Notes under the pieces: generated by a model
Told to the model about the DNA's origin: nothing
Database searches by the model: none
The model's input: the letters and a program-made list of their open reading frames with translations, nothing else
Position numbers and translations under genes: made by a program
NCBI RefSeq assembly: GCF_900696085.1
Contig: NZ_CAADFC020000030.1
Span: 1 to 64,000, forward strand
Direction of reading: 5' to 3'
DNA from: Bradyrhizobium ivorense
Lineage (GTDB): Bacteria; Pseudomonadota; Alphaproteobacteria; Rhizobiales; Xanthobacteraceae
DNA length: 64,000 bases
Part shown: one piece after another, positions 7,214 to 15,484 of the stretch
Numbering within the stretch: the first letter of the stretch is position 1
Layout: every line of letters begins with the position of its first letter

Positions 7214-8539
7214 ATGAAGGCCCTCGCGGAACAGATTACCGACATCGACGGCGTCAATATTTATGGCCGCGTCGTCGGCGTCCGCGGGCTGATGGTGGAG
7301 ATCGCAGGTCCCATTCACGCGATGTCGGTCGGCGCCCGCATCGTAATCGAAGTCGGCGGCGGCCGCGTCATCCCGGCCGAGGTGATCGGCTTCTCCGGTG
7401 AGAACGCGGTGGTGATGCCGTTCGGCGGCCTCGAGGGTGTGCGGCGCGGCTGCCGCGCCGTGATCGCCAATGCGGCGAGCCAGGTGCGGCCATCGCCGGC
7501 CTGGCTCGGCCGCGTCGTCAACGCGATGGGCGAGCCGATCGACGGCAAGGGCCCGCTGCCGCAGGGCGCCTCGCCGATGCCCTACCGCAACCTGCCGCCG
7601 CCGGCGCATTCGCGCCGGCGCGTCGGGCCGCCGCTCGATCTCGGCGTGCGCGGGCTCAATACTTTCCTAACCTGCTGCCGCGGCCAGCGGCTCGGCATCT
7701 TCGCCGGCTCCGGCGTCGGCAAGTCGGTGCTGCTGTCGATGCTGGCGCGCAACGTCGATGCCGCGATCTCGGTGATCGGCCTGATCGGCGAACGCGGCCG
7801 CGAGGTACAGGAGTTTTTGCAGGAAGATCTCGGCGAGGAGGGGCTGAAGCGCTCCGTCGTCGTGGTCGCGACCTCGGACGAGCCGGCGCTGATGCGGCGC
7901 CAGGCGGCCTATCTGACGCTGTCGATCGCCGAGTATTTTCGCGACGAGGACCAGGACGTGCTGTGCCTGATGGACTCGGTGACGCGCTTTGCGATGGCGC
8001 AGCGCGAGATCGGTCTGTCGGCCGGCGAGCCGCCGACCGCCAAGGGCTACACCCCGACCGTGTTCACCGAGCTGCCGAAGCTTCTGGAGCGGGCCGGGCC
8101 GGGCACGAGCGCCGGCACCATCACCGCGATCTTCACGGTGCTGGTCGACGGCGACGATCACAACGAGCCGATCGCGGACGCGGTGCGCGGCATCCTCGAC
8201 GGCCATATCGTGATGCAGCGCTCGATCGCCGAGCGCGGCCGCTATCCGGCGATCAACATTCTCAAGTCGGTCTCGCGCACCATGCCGAAGTCGGCCGATC
8301 CCAACTTCCTGCCCTTCATCAACAAGGCCCGCCAGGTGATGGCGACCTATGCGGACATGGAGGAATTGATCCGGCTCGGCGCCTACCGGCCGGGTTCCAG
8401 CGCCGAGGTCGACGAGGCGATCCGGCTGCACGAGCCGCTGGAGGCGTTCCTGCGCCAGGGCAAGGACGAGGCCAGCGGCCTCGCCGAGGGCTACCAGCAA
8501 CTGGCTCAAATCCTTTCGGGTTTGGAAACGGAACGCTAA
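7214..8539 (+). CDS. fliI: Flagellum-specific ATP synthase FliI
   Basis: A 441-residue F1-beta-like ATPase of the flagellar type III export apparatus. It has an N-terminal beta-barrel (about 15-90), Walker A GSGVGKS with K170, the catalytic region GERGREVQEF, Walker B LCLMDSVTRFAMAQREIG, and the family signature PPTAKGYTPTVFTELPKLLERAG. The length is normal. It is followed 109 bases later by fliJ and is divergent from ctrA, consistent with CtrA control of early flagellar genes. The product is a cytoplasmic hexamer docking at the export gate that includes FlhA. Confidence 0.96.
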   Translation: MKALAEQITDIDGVNIYGRVVGVRGLMVEIAGPIHAMSVGARIVIEVGGGRVIPAEVIGFSGENAVVMPFGGLEGVRRGCRAVIANAASQVRPSPAWLGRVVNAMGEPIDGKGPLPQGASPMPYRNLPPPAHSRRRVGPPLDLGVRGLNTFLTCCRGQRLGIFAGSGVGKSVLLSMLARNVDAAISVIGLIGERGREVQEFLQEDLGEEGLKRSVVVVATSDEPALMRRQAAYLTLSIAEYFRDEDQDVLCLMDSVTRFAMAQREIGLSAGEPPTAKGYTPTVFTELPKLLERAGPGTSAGTITAIFTVLVDGDDHNEPIADAVRGILDGHIVMQRSIAERGRYPAINILKSVSRTMPKSADPNFLPFINKARQVMATYADMEELIRLGAYRPGSSAEVDEAIRLHEPLEAFLRQGKDEASGLAEGYQQLAQILSGLETER

Positions 8540-8648
8540 CTTTGTCAGGCCATCATCGGCGCCACACCATTAGCGAAGCCGGCGGGGCCCAGCGGGGAGC
8601 CGGCTCTGTCCCGCGTTCAGTTTCGGGACTTCTGGGGAGTATGAGTCG

Positions 8649-9068
8649 ATGAAGTCACGTGAAACGCTGATCCGCCTGAAGAAGTTTCAGGTCGACGAAA
8701 AGCGCCGCCGGGTCACCCAGATCGAAGGCATGATCGCCGACTTCCACCGCATGTCGGTGGAGCTCGAGCGCGAGATCCAGGTCGAGCAGGAGCGCGCCGG
8801 GATCAACGATCCCACCCATTTCGCCTATCCGACCTACGCCAAGGCGGCGATCCAGCGCCGCGAGAACCTGACCCGCTCGGCCGACGAATTGCGCGTCCAG
8901 CTCGAGGACGCCAAGGCGCTGCTGGCGGAAGCGTTCGAGGAGTTGAAGAAGGTCGAACTGCTCGACGAGCGCGACCAGGCGCGCGAGCGCGCCGAGGAGA
9001 GCGCCCGCGAGCAGGCCGACATGGACTCGATCGGGTTGATGCGCGCCCGTCTCGGCGTCATCGCCTGA
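8649..9068 (+). CDS. fliJ: Flagellar export protein FliJ
   Basis: A 139-residue, almost wholly helical coiled-coil protein rich in Glu, Arg and Gln (for example KKFQVDEKRRRVTQIEGM, LEREIQVEQERAG, ERDQARERAEESAREQ). Size, sequence character and position directly after fliI identify it as FliJ, the stalk-like partner of the FliI ring that couples ATP hydrolysis to the export gate. A strong terminator follows, so fliI-fliJ appears to be a two-gene unit. Confidence 0.9.
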   Translation: MKSRETLIRLKKFQVDEKRRRVTQIEGMIADFHRMSVELEREIQVEQERAGINDPTHFAYPTYAKAAIQRRENLTRSADELRVQLEDAKALLAEAFEELKKVELLDERDQARERAEESAREQADMDSIGLMRARLGVIA

Positions 9069-9096
9069 CGCGCTCTATCCACTGCCGACCACATCC

Positions 9097-9128
9097 GAGC
9101 CCGGGCCCTTGGCCCGGGTTTTTCGTTT
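9097..9128 (+). terminator. Rho-independent terminator of fliI-fliJ
   Basis: CCCGGGCC (9100-9107) pairs with GGCCCGGG (9111-9118) around a three-base loop, followed by TTTTT and a second T-rich tract. It begins about 30 bases after the fliJ stop. Confidence 0.9.
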
Positions 9129-9265
9129 TGAGGATGTCCACAACGGGGGCCACTGGTGGACCGTGGTGTCCCGAAATATGCTACGACCGGATCAGGTCTG
9201 GCGACCTGGCGATCGGCAGCGGTTGGAAATGAGGCGAGGGGGGACGCGGGTTTTGGGGGCGCAAG

Positions 9266-9811
9266 ATGCTGACGCCAGCTGAGCTGGTCTGGCTGATCGC
9301 CGCCGTCGCGAAGGGGGATCAGGCCGCCTTTGAGCGGCTCTACGCCGCGACCCGCGCGAAACTCTTTGGCGTCGTGCTCCGTATCTTGCGCAGGCAAGAC
9401 CTCGCCGAGGAGGTCCTCCAGGAGGCCTACGTCAAGATCTGGAACAGCGCCGGACAGTTCAATCCAGCCCTGTCTTCCCCGATCACGTGGATGGCGTCGA
9501 TCGCGCGCAACCGCGCCATCGACGTGGTGCGCAAGCGCGGCGAGGTCTCGCTGGAGGAGGAGCCGGCGGCCATGGAAGTCGCCGCGGATTCGCCCGATCC
9601 GCTGGCGCGACGGGAGATGACGGAAGAGTTGAAGCGATTGCTGGAATGTGTCGGCCGGCTGGAGCCGGATCGCCAGAAGCTCGTGCTGCTCGCCTATTAC
9701 AACGGCTGGAGCCGCGAGCAGCTCGCCGCAAAGTTCGAGACGCCGGTCAATACGGTGAAGACCTGGCTGCGCCGCAGCCTGATGGATATCCGGGAGTGTC
9801 TTGGACTCTGA
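9266..9811 (+). CDS. ECF RNA polymerase sigma factor (SigK-like)
   Basis: A 181-residue extracytoplasmic-function sigma factor. Region 2 is seen at about 20-90 (AFERLYAATRAKLFGVV, EEVLQEAYVKIWN, SPITWMASIARNRAIDVVRK). Region 4 is at about 125-178 (LEPDRQKLVLLAYYNGWSRE, TPVNTVKTWLRRSL). It is immediately followed by an RskA-type anti-sigma gene, with the stop directly abutting a GTG and then ATG, so the pair is translationally coupled. The factor is probably held inactive at the membrane by that partner and may autoregulate. Confidence 0.92.
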   Translation: MLTPAELVWLIAAVAKGDQAAFERLYAATRAKLFGVVLRILRRQDLAEEVLQEAYVKIWNSAGQFNPALSSPITWMASIARNRAIDVVRKRGEVSLEEEPAAMEVAADSPDPLARREMTEELKRLLECVGRLEPDRQKLVLLAYYNGWSREQLAAKFETPVNTVKTWLRRSLMDIRECLGL

Positions 9812-9814
9812 GTG

Positions 9815-10765
9815 ATGGCCCTTAGTGAAGACCATATCGCGCTCGCGGCGGAATATGCGCTGGGCACGCTCGATGCCGGGGAGCGCGCCCAGGTCGAGAG
9901 CATGATCGCCGACGACGCCGAGTTCGCCGGCGTCGTGCAGGCGTGGGAGTTCAGGCTGGCCTCGCTGAACCAGATGGTCGGCGCGGTCGTGCCGCGCCCG
10001 GTGGTGTGGGAGAACATCAAGGCGGCGATCGGCCATTCCACCGAGCCGCAGGCGCCGCCGGTGCTGCCCGAGCGGCAGGTGCCGCCGGTGCTGCTGGAGC
10101 AGCAGGTGCCGCTCGTGCTGCAAGAAACGCCGCCACCCGCGCCGCCGTCAGCTCCGCCGCAGTTTGATCTCGGCGAGATCAGGCAGGCCATCGGCGACGG
10201 CAACGTCATCGAGCTCTCGACCCGCGTGAAGCGCTGGCGCCGCATCGCCTCGATGGCGAGCGCGATTGCGGCGGCGCTGCTGGTGACGCTGAGCCTGCAG
10301 GTCTTGCAGCCCGACGCCCTGCCGAATGCGCTGCGGCCGAAGCCGCGCATCCAGACCGTGGAGGTGAAGGTGCCGGCGCCGGCGCTGACGCCGTCCTCGC
10401 AATATGTCGCGCTGCTGCAGGGCCCGGCCGGCGGCCCGGCCTTCATCATGACCATCGACGGCGCGACGAAAAACTTTACCGTCCGCAAGGTCGGCGCCAC
10501 CTCCGAGCCCGGCAAGAGTTTTGAGCTCTGGCTGATCTCCGACAGACTGCCGCAGCCGCGCTCGCTCGGCGTGATCGGCGCCGGCGATTTCACCGCGCGC
10601 CCGGTGCTGTCGGGCTACGATCCCGACGTGATCAACGGAGCCACCTATGCGGTGACCGTCGAACAGGCCGGCGGCTCGCCGACCGGCCAGCCGACCTCGG
10701 CGCCGATCTTCACCGGCAAGCTGATCGAGACGGTGCCGGGCGGGTCGGACGCGCCGCCGCGGTAA
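9815..10765 (+). CDS. RskA-family anti-sigma factor
   Basis: A 316-residue protein. Its N-terminal zinc-free anti-sigma domain (EDHIALAAEYALGTLDAGER, about 1-70) is followed by a Pro/Val/Gln-rich linker with imperfect tandem units of RQVPPVLLEQQVPLVL type (about 85-120). A single membrane span lies at about 147-167, and a C-terminal RskA domain outside the membrane contains SKSFELWLI-like and PTGQPTSAPIFTG motifs. It should sequester the adjacent ECF sigma factor until proteolysis or redox change releases it. The ATG at 9815 is preferred over a GTG three bases upstream. Confidence 0.88.
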   Translation: MALSEDHIALAAEYALGTLDAGERAQVESMIADDAEFAGVVQAWEFRLASLNQMVGAVVPRPVVWENIKAAIGHSTEPQAPPVLPERQVPPVLLEQQVPLVLQETPPPAPPSAPPQFDLGEIRQAIGDGNVIELSTRVKRWRRIASMASAIAAALLVTLSLQVLQPDALPNALRPKPRIQTVEVKVPAPALTPSSQYVALLQGPAGGPAFIMTIDGATKNFTVRKVGATSEPGKSFELWLISDRLPQPRSLGVIGAGDFTARPVLSGYDPDVINGATYAVTVEQAGGSPTGQPTSAPIFTGKLIETVPGGSDAPPR

Positions 10766-10821
10766 GCGTTCTGCTCAGCGCACTCATCGTCGAGGCGGTG
10801 CCGCGCTGCTGCCCCGTCACA

Positions 10822-10938
10822 CGTCATTGCGAGCGAAGCGAAGCAATCCATCCTTCCGCATGCGCGGTGGCAATGGATTGCTTCGCGGAGCCTTGTCATC
10901 GGGCGCGCGTTCGCGCGACCCGTTGGCTCGCAATGACG
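10822..10938. repeat. Dispersed intergenic palindromic repeat, family C, copy 1
   Basis: Starts CGTCATTGCGAGCGAAGCG and ends CTCGCAATGACG. The inner arms are AAGCAATCCA and TGGATTGCTT, so the element folds into a long hairpin. The same sequence recurs at 36481-36565, where the right arm is intact. Here the right arm carries an extra internal segment containing GGGCGCGCGTTCGCGCGACCC. It lies between the anti-sigma gene and a terminator. Confidence 0.85.
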
Positions 10939-10962
10939 CGGATAGAGCTGGATGGCACCCGC

Positions 10963-10997
10963 ACAAAAAGAAAACGCCCGTGGGGAGCGGGCGTTTT
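10963..10997 (-). terminator. Rho-independent terminator of the small membrane gene
   Basis: AAAACGCCCG (10971-10980) pairs with CGGGCGTTTT (10988-10997). On the minus strand a T-rich tract follows (complement of 10963-10970). It lies downstream of the leftward gene at 11111-11311 and may also stop rightward transcription of the sigma operon. The rest of the 10766-11110 gap holds the family C repeat and nothing else recognisable. Confidence 0.8.
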
Positions 10998-11110
10998 CAA
11001 CAGTCAACTTGGGGGTAGTTGGGGGTCTTAAATATCCACGTAGCGACTTTGGGGGGCTGTAAAGAGACTACGTGAATTCCGTGAAACTCTCCTGTTAGCG
11101 AGCCTGCCGA

Positions 11111-11311
11111 TCAACGGACCAGCGAGTTGCTCGAGCTTGTGATTGCAACCGGCTTGCCGGCCTTCATGACACGCGCCGTCTGGGTGTAACCCTCATCCGA
11201 CGCGTTGTGCACCGCGATGCCGAAGCCGGCGACCAGGATACCAGCGGTCAGGGCAACCACGACGATCTTCAGATGCGTCATGCGATCTGCGCTATAGATC
11301 GAGTGGTTCAT
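11111..11311 (-). CDS. Small single-span membrane protein
   Basis: A 66-residue protein: a polar start (MNHSIYSADRMTHLK), one hydrophobic segment (about residues 16-35, IVVVALTAGILVAGFGIAV) and a polar tail containing YTQTARVMKAGKPVAITSS. I recognise it as a type of short protein frequent in Bradyrhizobium genomes but know of no function. It has its own terminator at 10963-10997, and an upstream gap of 323 bases to the flhA stop should hold its promoter. GGAGACTTCC precedes the ATG. Confidence 0.7.
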   Translation of the reverse strand: MNHSIYSADRMTHLKIVVVALTAGILVAGFGIAVHNASDEGYTQTARVMKAGKPVAITSSSNSLVR

Positions 11312-11596
11312 GGAAGTCTCCTGCCGCCTTCCTACTCTTCGGAGATTTGTCGGTCGGCTGGGCCGGCCGGTTCAAAATCTCTCGCCCCGCTAACGTAGGA
11401 TTCGCCGATTCCGTTCCCAAGAGGCCATCACAAGGCCGTGATGAGACGTGATCCGTCGCGATCGAAAGTGCCCCTCGACGGCGTCCATTTCACATTAACA
11501 GCCAGTAATATCAATTACTTGTTCGAGTGGTGGAGTGCCAGATCCCAGATAGGGCCGTTCCGGACGATTTCACAACAAATCAGTTGCCTGTGACGC

Positions 11597-11620
11597 AAAA
11601 GCACGCCGCAAAAAGCGGCT
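11597..11620 (-). terminator. Possible terminator of flhA
   Basis: On the minus strand GCCGC, a five-base T loop and GCGGC are followed by GTGCTTTTGCG (plus-strand stems 11605-11609 and 11615-11619). It lies 15 bases past the flhA stop. The stem is short and the T tract interrupted. Nothing else is recognised in 11312-11634 apart from presumed promoter sequence for the small gene. Confidence 0.4.
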
Positions 11621-11634
11621 GATTTGCCTTCCAC

Positions 11635-13761
11635 TTAGACGCTGCCGACCGTCTTCAGCCGGGCGCGCGGATGGATCTCGGCCTGCGACAAAACGGTGGT
11701 CTGCGAGCGGAACCGTTCAACCAGCGAGCGAACGAAGGGACGGATCGCGGCCGACGTCACCAGCACCGGCGCCTCGCCTTCGCGCGCCGCCTGCTCGAAG
11801 GCGTTGCGGACGGCGGTCATGAACTCGGAGAGCTTTGAGGGTTGCATCGCCAGGCTGCGGTCGTCGCCGGTGCCGACGATCGACTCGGCGAACGCCTGCT
11901 CCCAGCGCGCTGACAGCGCGATCAGCGGCAGATAGCCGTTCGGCGAGGTGTTTTGCGCGCAGATCTGCCGCGCCAGCCGGGCCCGGACGTGCTCGACCAT
12001 GGTGGCCGGATTGCGCGAGAACGCCAACGCGTCGGCGATGCCCTCGAGGATGGTCGAGAGGTCGCGGATCGAGATGCGCTCGGCGAGCAGCAACTGCAGC
12101 ACGCGCTGGATGCCCGAGATCGTGACCTGGCCCGGCACGATGTCCTTGATCAGCTCGCCCTGTTCCTTGGGCAGGTCCTTGAGCAGCTTCTGCACCTCAC
12201 CATAGGACAATAGGTCCGCCATATTGGTCTTGAGCAGCTCGGTCAGGTGCGTCGACAGCACCGTGGCGGCGTCGACCACGGTGTAGCCCTTCAGCGCGGC
12301 CTCTTCCTTCAGGCCGGCATCGACCCAGGTCGCCGGCAGGCCGAAGGTCGGCTCCAGCGTGTTGATGCCGGGCAGCTGCACCTGGTTGCCGGCGGGGTCC
12401 ATGACCATGAACTGGCTCGGCCAGATCCGTCCCGTACCGGCGTCGACCTCCTTGATCTTGATGGCGTAGCTGTTGGCCTCGAGCTGGACATTGTCGAGGA
12501 TGCGCACCGCCGGCATCACAAAGCCCATCTCGACCGCGAGCGAGCGGCGCAGCGCCTTGATCTGCTCGGTGAGGCGGTCGGTGCCGTCGGGGCCGTTGAC
12601 CAGCGGCAGCAGCGCGTAGCCGAGCTCGATCTTGAGGTCGTCGATCTTCAGCGCGGCCGATATCGGCTCCTCGGCGCTGGCGGCGGCCGCGGCGGCGGCG
12701 GGGGCCGCAGCGGCGGCCGCCTCGGCGGCCTTCGCCACCCGCTTCTGCTTGCGCGCGCTCCAGGCCAGCGCGGCGGCGCCGGAGCCGAGCGCCAGGAACG
12801 GCAGCGTCGGAATGCCCGGCAGCAGCGCCAGCACCAGCATGACGCCGGCCGACATGCCGAGCGCCTGCGGATAGCCGGAGAGCTGGCGCATCAGCGCCTT
12901 GTCGGCGGCGCCGGTGATGCCGGCCTTGGAGACGAGCAGGCCCGCGGCGGTCGAGACGATCAGTGCCGGCACCTGGGTGACGAGGCCGTCGCCGACGGTG
13001 AGCACGGTGTAGGTGCGGGCGGCCTCGCTGAAGGAGAGGCCCTGCTGGGCGACGCCGATGATGATGCCGCCGACGATGTTGATGCCGACGATCAAAAGGC
13101 CGGCGATGGCGTCGCCGCGGACGAACTTCGAGGCGCCGTCCATGGCGCCGAAGAAGCCGCTTTCGTCCTCCAGCGCCTTGCGGCGCTCCTTGGCGGCCTT
13201 CTCGTCGATCAGGCCGGCGGAGAGATCGGCATCGATCGCCATCTGCTTGCCGGGCATCGAGTCGAGCTGGAAGCGCGCCGCGACCTCGGCGATGCGGCCC
13301 GAACCCTTGGTGATGACCACGAAGTTCACGATCACCAGGATCGCGAACACGATGATGCCGATCACGAAGTTGCCGCCCATCACGAAGTTGCCGAACGCTT
13401 CGATGACGTGGCCGGCGGCCGCCGTGCCCTCGTGGCCGTGGCTCAGGATCAGCCGGGTCGAGGCCATGTTCAGCGACAGCCGCAGCATGGTCGAGATCAG
13501 CAGGATGGTCGGAAACGACGAGAATTCCAGCGGCGCCTGGATGAACAGCGAGGTCATCAGGATCAGGATCGAGACGATGATCGAGACCGCCAGGAACAGG
13601 TCGAGCACGATCGAGGGCAGCGGCAGGATCAGCACCACCAGGATGGTGAGGACGCCGACCGCGAGCGCGATGTCGCCGCGTTTGAGGATGTCGCCGATTT
13701 CGGCGAGGCTCGGCAGTCCGTTCTTGCCCGCCGTGCCCTGACCCGCTGTGACGTCGACCAT
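11635..13761 (-). CDS. flhA: Flagellar biosynthesis protein FlhA
   Basis: A 708-residue component of the flagellar type III export gate. The N-terminal half holds about eight membrane segments (first at ~32-70), with a conserved cytoplasmic loop (FQLDSMPGKQMAIDADLSAG, then FFGAMDGASKFVRGDAIAG). The C-terminal cytoplasmic domain (about 370-708), which docks chaperone-substrate complexes, has an Ala-rich linker at its start. The ATG at 13761 (MVDVTAGQGTAGKNG) follows GGGGGA and matches the usual start. An in-frame ATG at 13875 would add 38 residues without homology. It is monocistronic here, away from fliI-fliJ. Confidence 0.95.
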   Translation of the reverse strand: MVDVTAGQGTAGKNGLPSLAEIGDILKRGDIALAVGVLTILVVLILPLPSIVLDLFLAVSIIVSILILMTSLFIQAPLEFSSFPTILLISTMLRLSLNMASTRLILSHGHEGTAAAGHVIEAFGNFVMGGNFVIGIIVFAILVIVNFVVITKGSGRIAEVAARFQLDSMPGKQMAIDADLSAGLIDEKAAKERRKALEDESGFFGAMDGASKFVRGDAIAGLLIVGINIVGGIIIGVAQQGLSFSEAARTYTVLTVGDGLVTQVPALIVSTAAGLLVSKAGITGAADKALMRQLSGYPQALGMSAGVMLVLALLPGIPTLPFLALGSGAAALAWSARKQKRVAKAAEAAAAAAPAAAAAAASAEEPISAALKIDDLKIELGYALLPLVNGPDGTDRLTEQIKALRRSLAVEMGFVMPAVRILDNVQLEANSYAIKIKEVDAGTGRIWPSQFMVMDPAGNQVQLPGINTLEPTFGLPATWVDAGLKEEAALKGYTVVDAATVLSTHLTELLKTNMADLLSYGEVQKLLKDLPKEQGELIKDIVPGQVTISGIQRVLQLLLAERISIRDLSTILEGIADALAFSRNPATMVEHVRARLARQICAQNTSPNGYLPLIALSARWEQAFAESIVGTGDDRSLAMQPSKLSEFMTAVRNAFEQAAREGEAPVLVTSAAIRPFVRSLVERFRSQTTVLSQAEIHPRARLKTVGSV

Positions 13762-14047
13762 GGTAGCCGTATCCCCCCGCGACTGGCGGCTGCGAGCGCC
13801 AAACGTCTGCGCGGCGGCCGAAGGGCCGCCGTTTCGAAAGTGAGGCACCGCGCTGGCGTCCACGGGGATCTCCACCCGCTAGTCGCGACCGACGACACTC
13901 GACTTCACTCGGCAATTCTTGCCGGGTGTATGGTTAGCAAAGGGTTAATAAGCGCCCTCTCAAGGCCGCGCGGGGACGTCGCGGGCGCCGGGCACGCGGG
14001 ATTCCCGGTCGGGGGACCGTCCGGCTGTGGGGGCGGGGTAGCGGCCT

Positions 14048-14344
14048 CTATCTCAGCGCACCGAGCACGGCGCCCGATGCGGCGATGATGCCGAGCGTGA
14101 TGACGCTGGCGCGCCACAGCAATTGCTGCCGGGCGGCGCGGCGGTCGTGGAAGGCCAGCCAGTCGTGGACAAAGCCGGCGGGGATGTCGAACACCACCGC
14201 CGACTTGTTGCGATGGTGCGTTTCATGCTCGCAGTACATCGTCCGGACCGTCGGCACACCCAGCCGCTCGAGCTCGCAGTGCCACTCCCAGGCATGCTTG
14301 CCGTTGGTCCAGCGATTTTCGAAAGGGACAACGTGTGATTCCAT
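14048..14344 (-). CDS. Small membrane-anchored hypothetical protein
   Basis: A 98-residue protein with a strong ribosome site (AGGAGG nine bases before the ATG). The first 70 residues are polar and His/Trp-rich (WTNGKHAWEWHCELERLG, MYCEHETHHRNK), then a C-terminal hydrophobic helix (about 73-97) ends GAVLGALR. It looks like a tail-anchored inner-membrane protein. I do not recognise the family. The 286 bases between it and flhA contain no clear feature. Confidence 0.6.
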   Translation of the reverse strand: MESHVVPFENRWTNGKHAWEWHCELERLGVPTVRTMYCEHETHHRNKSAVVFDIPAGFVHDWLAFHDRRAARQQLLWRASVITLGIIAASGAVLGALR

Positions 14345-14446
14345 GACGAGCCTCCTGGCTCACCTGAACCCACGTGACCATTCTAGCTCAAGATGCGAAC
14401 CGGCGCGAGATCGGTGTCGGCCGCCCTCGCGGCAATCACGACGCCG

Positions 14447-14656
14447 CTAATTGGCGGGCCGCATCCATCTGCGCCAATGCGTCGGCTGGATGTCGAGATG
14501 CTTGCTGCCGGCTTGGTCGACCCATTCGGCGCCGTCGCGGTGGCAGGGGAACATGAGCGCGTGGACCATGCCGTCATAATCGAGGACACAGACCTCGAGC
14601 TCGCGGTCCGACGGGGCTGACGCAACGGGTAACCACTCTGCTGACGACGAATGCAT
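14447..14656 (-). CDS. Small hypothetical protein
   Basis: A 69-residue protein starting at the ATG at 14656, which has GGAGGG eight bases upstream. An ATG at 14788 in the same frame has no ribosome site. Sequence pieces are SAEWLPVASAPSDRELEVCV, LDYDGMVHALMFPC and DIQPTHWRRWMRP. The pattern of aromatic and charged residues is like small soluble proteins found in Bradyrhizobium. No function can be assigned. Confidence 0.55.
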   Translation of the reverse strand: MHSSSAEWLPVASAPSDRELEVCVLDYDGMVHALMFPCHRDGAEWVDQAGSKHLDIQPTHWRRWMRPAN

Positions 14657-14903
14657 GATGACCCTCCGACAGGTTGCGCTTCGATCCTCATACCTTGCGA
14701 ACTGCGCGCCATCCGGCGGGATGATAGAACCGGATGGCGGGCCGCCAGTGTGAACCGGCTCGCATTGTAGCAGTTTCTTCGTCAGCATGGATCACGGATC
14801 GACGGCCGATATTCCCGGAGCCGGCGGAACGCGGCGCGGATTGAACTTGCCGGCTCGGCGCCCGACCAAATGCAAACCGAACGACCTTCGTCAGGGATCT
14901 TGG

Positions 14904-15362
14904 ATGCCAAACCCGATGCGCCGCACCATCGCATTGACAAGAAAGCGTGGGCTCATGACGCGGGGACTTGTCGCCGCGATCCTGGCTTGCGTTGCGACCG
15001 CCGCAGCCGCGAAGCCGCCCGGCGCCGAGGCCGTGATGATCCGCATGATCGCCTGCGACGGCGAGGGCGTCCGGATGGAGCTCTATCTGCCGCTATCGGT
15101 CGATCGCCATATGCGGGGCGGACAATCGGTGATCGGCTACTACGCGCTCGATCTGACTGACGTGAACAAGGGCAAGCCGCTTGAGCCGGTGCGCGTCACC
15201 CTGAGCACCGACGAGAAGACCGTGACCGTCGATCAGTACCTCCGCGGCCTGCCGCCGACCCGCATTCCGGTCGCCGGCGGCACCGTCGACTTCGACCAGC
15301 GGTTCGCCAAGCACGCGAAGTGCGGCCCGTTCCAGTCGCAGGATCCGAATTTCGGCAATTAG
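14904..15362 (+). CDS. Secreted hypothetical protein
   Basis: 152 residues from the ATG at 14904 (AGGG upstream); an equally possible ATG at 14955 would give 135. A signal peptide ends around VATAAAAKPPG. The mature domain of about 115 residues has two cysteines (IACDGEG and HAKCGPF) likely to form a disulphide, and beta-type sequence such as KPLEPVRVTLSTDEKTVTVDQ. It is probably a small periplasmic protein. Family not recognised. Confidence 0.65.
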   Translation: MPNPMRRTIALTRKRGLMTRGLVAAILACVATAAAAKPPGAEAVMIRMIACDGEGVRMELYLPLSVDRHMRGGQSVIGYYALDLTDVNKGKPLEPVRVTLSTDEKTVTVDQYLRGLPPTRIPVAGGTVDFDQRFAKHAKCGPFQSQDPNFGN

Positions 15363-15484
15363 GTGCGCGGTCTCGCGACCTCCCCATGCCGTCGTCCCGG
15401 AAGTGCGTCCCGGCGCTACTGCATGCCTAATCTCTCGGCATGTGGCTTGACCCGTAGGCGAAAGCCGACGAAGTTCGCGCCGCC

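Noticed and set aside
12247..14088. A 613-codon plus-strand frame opposite flhA
   Set aside because: Antisense of a well-identified gene; composition (Asp/Arg/His/Gly-rich) is typical of shadow frames.
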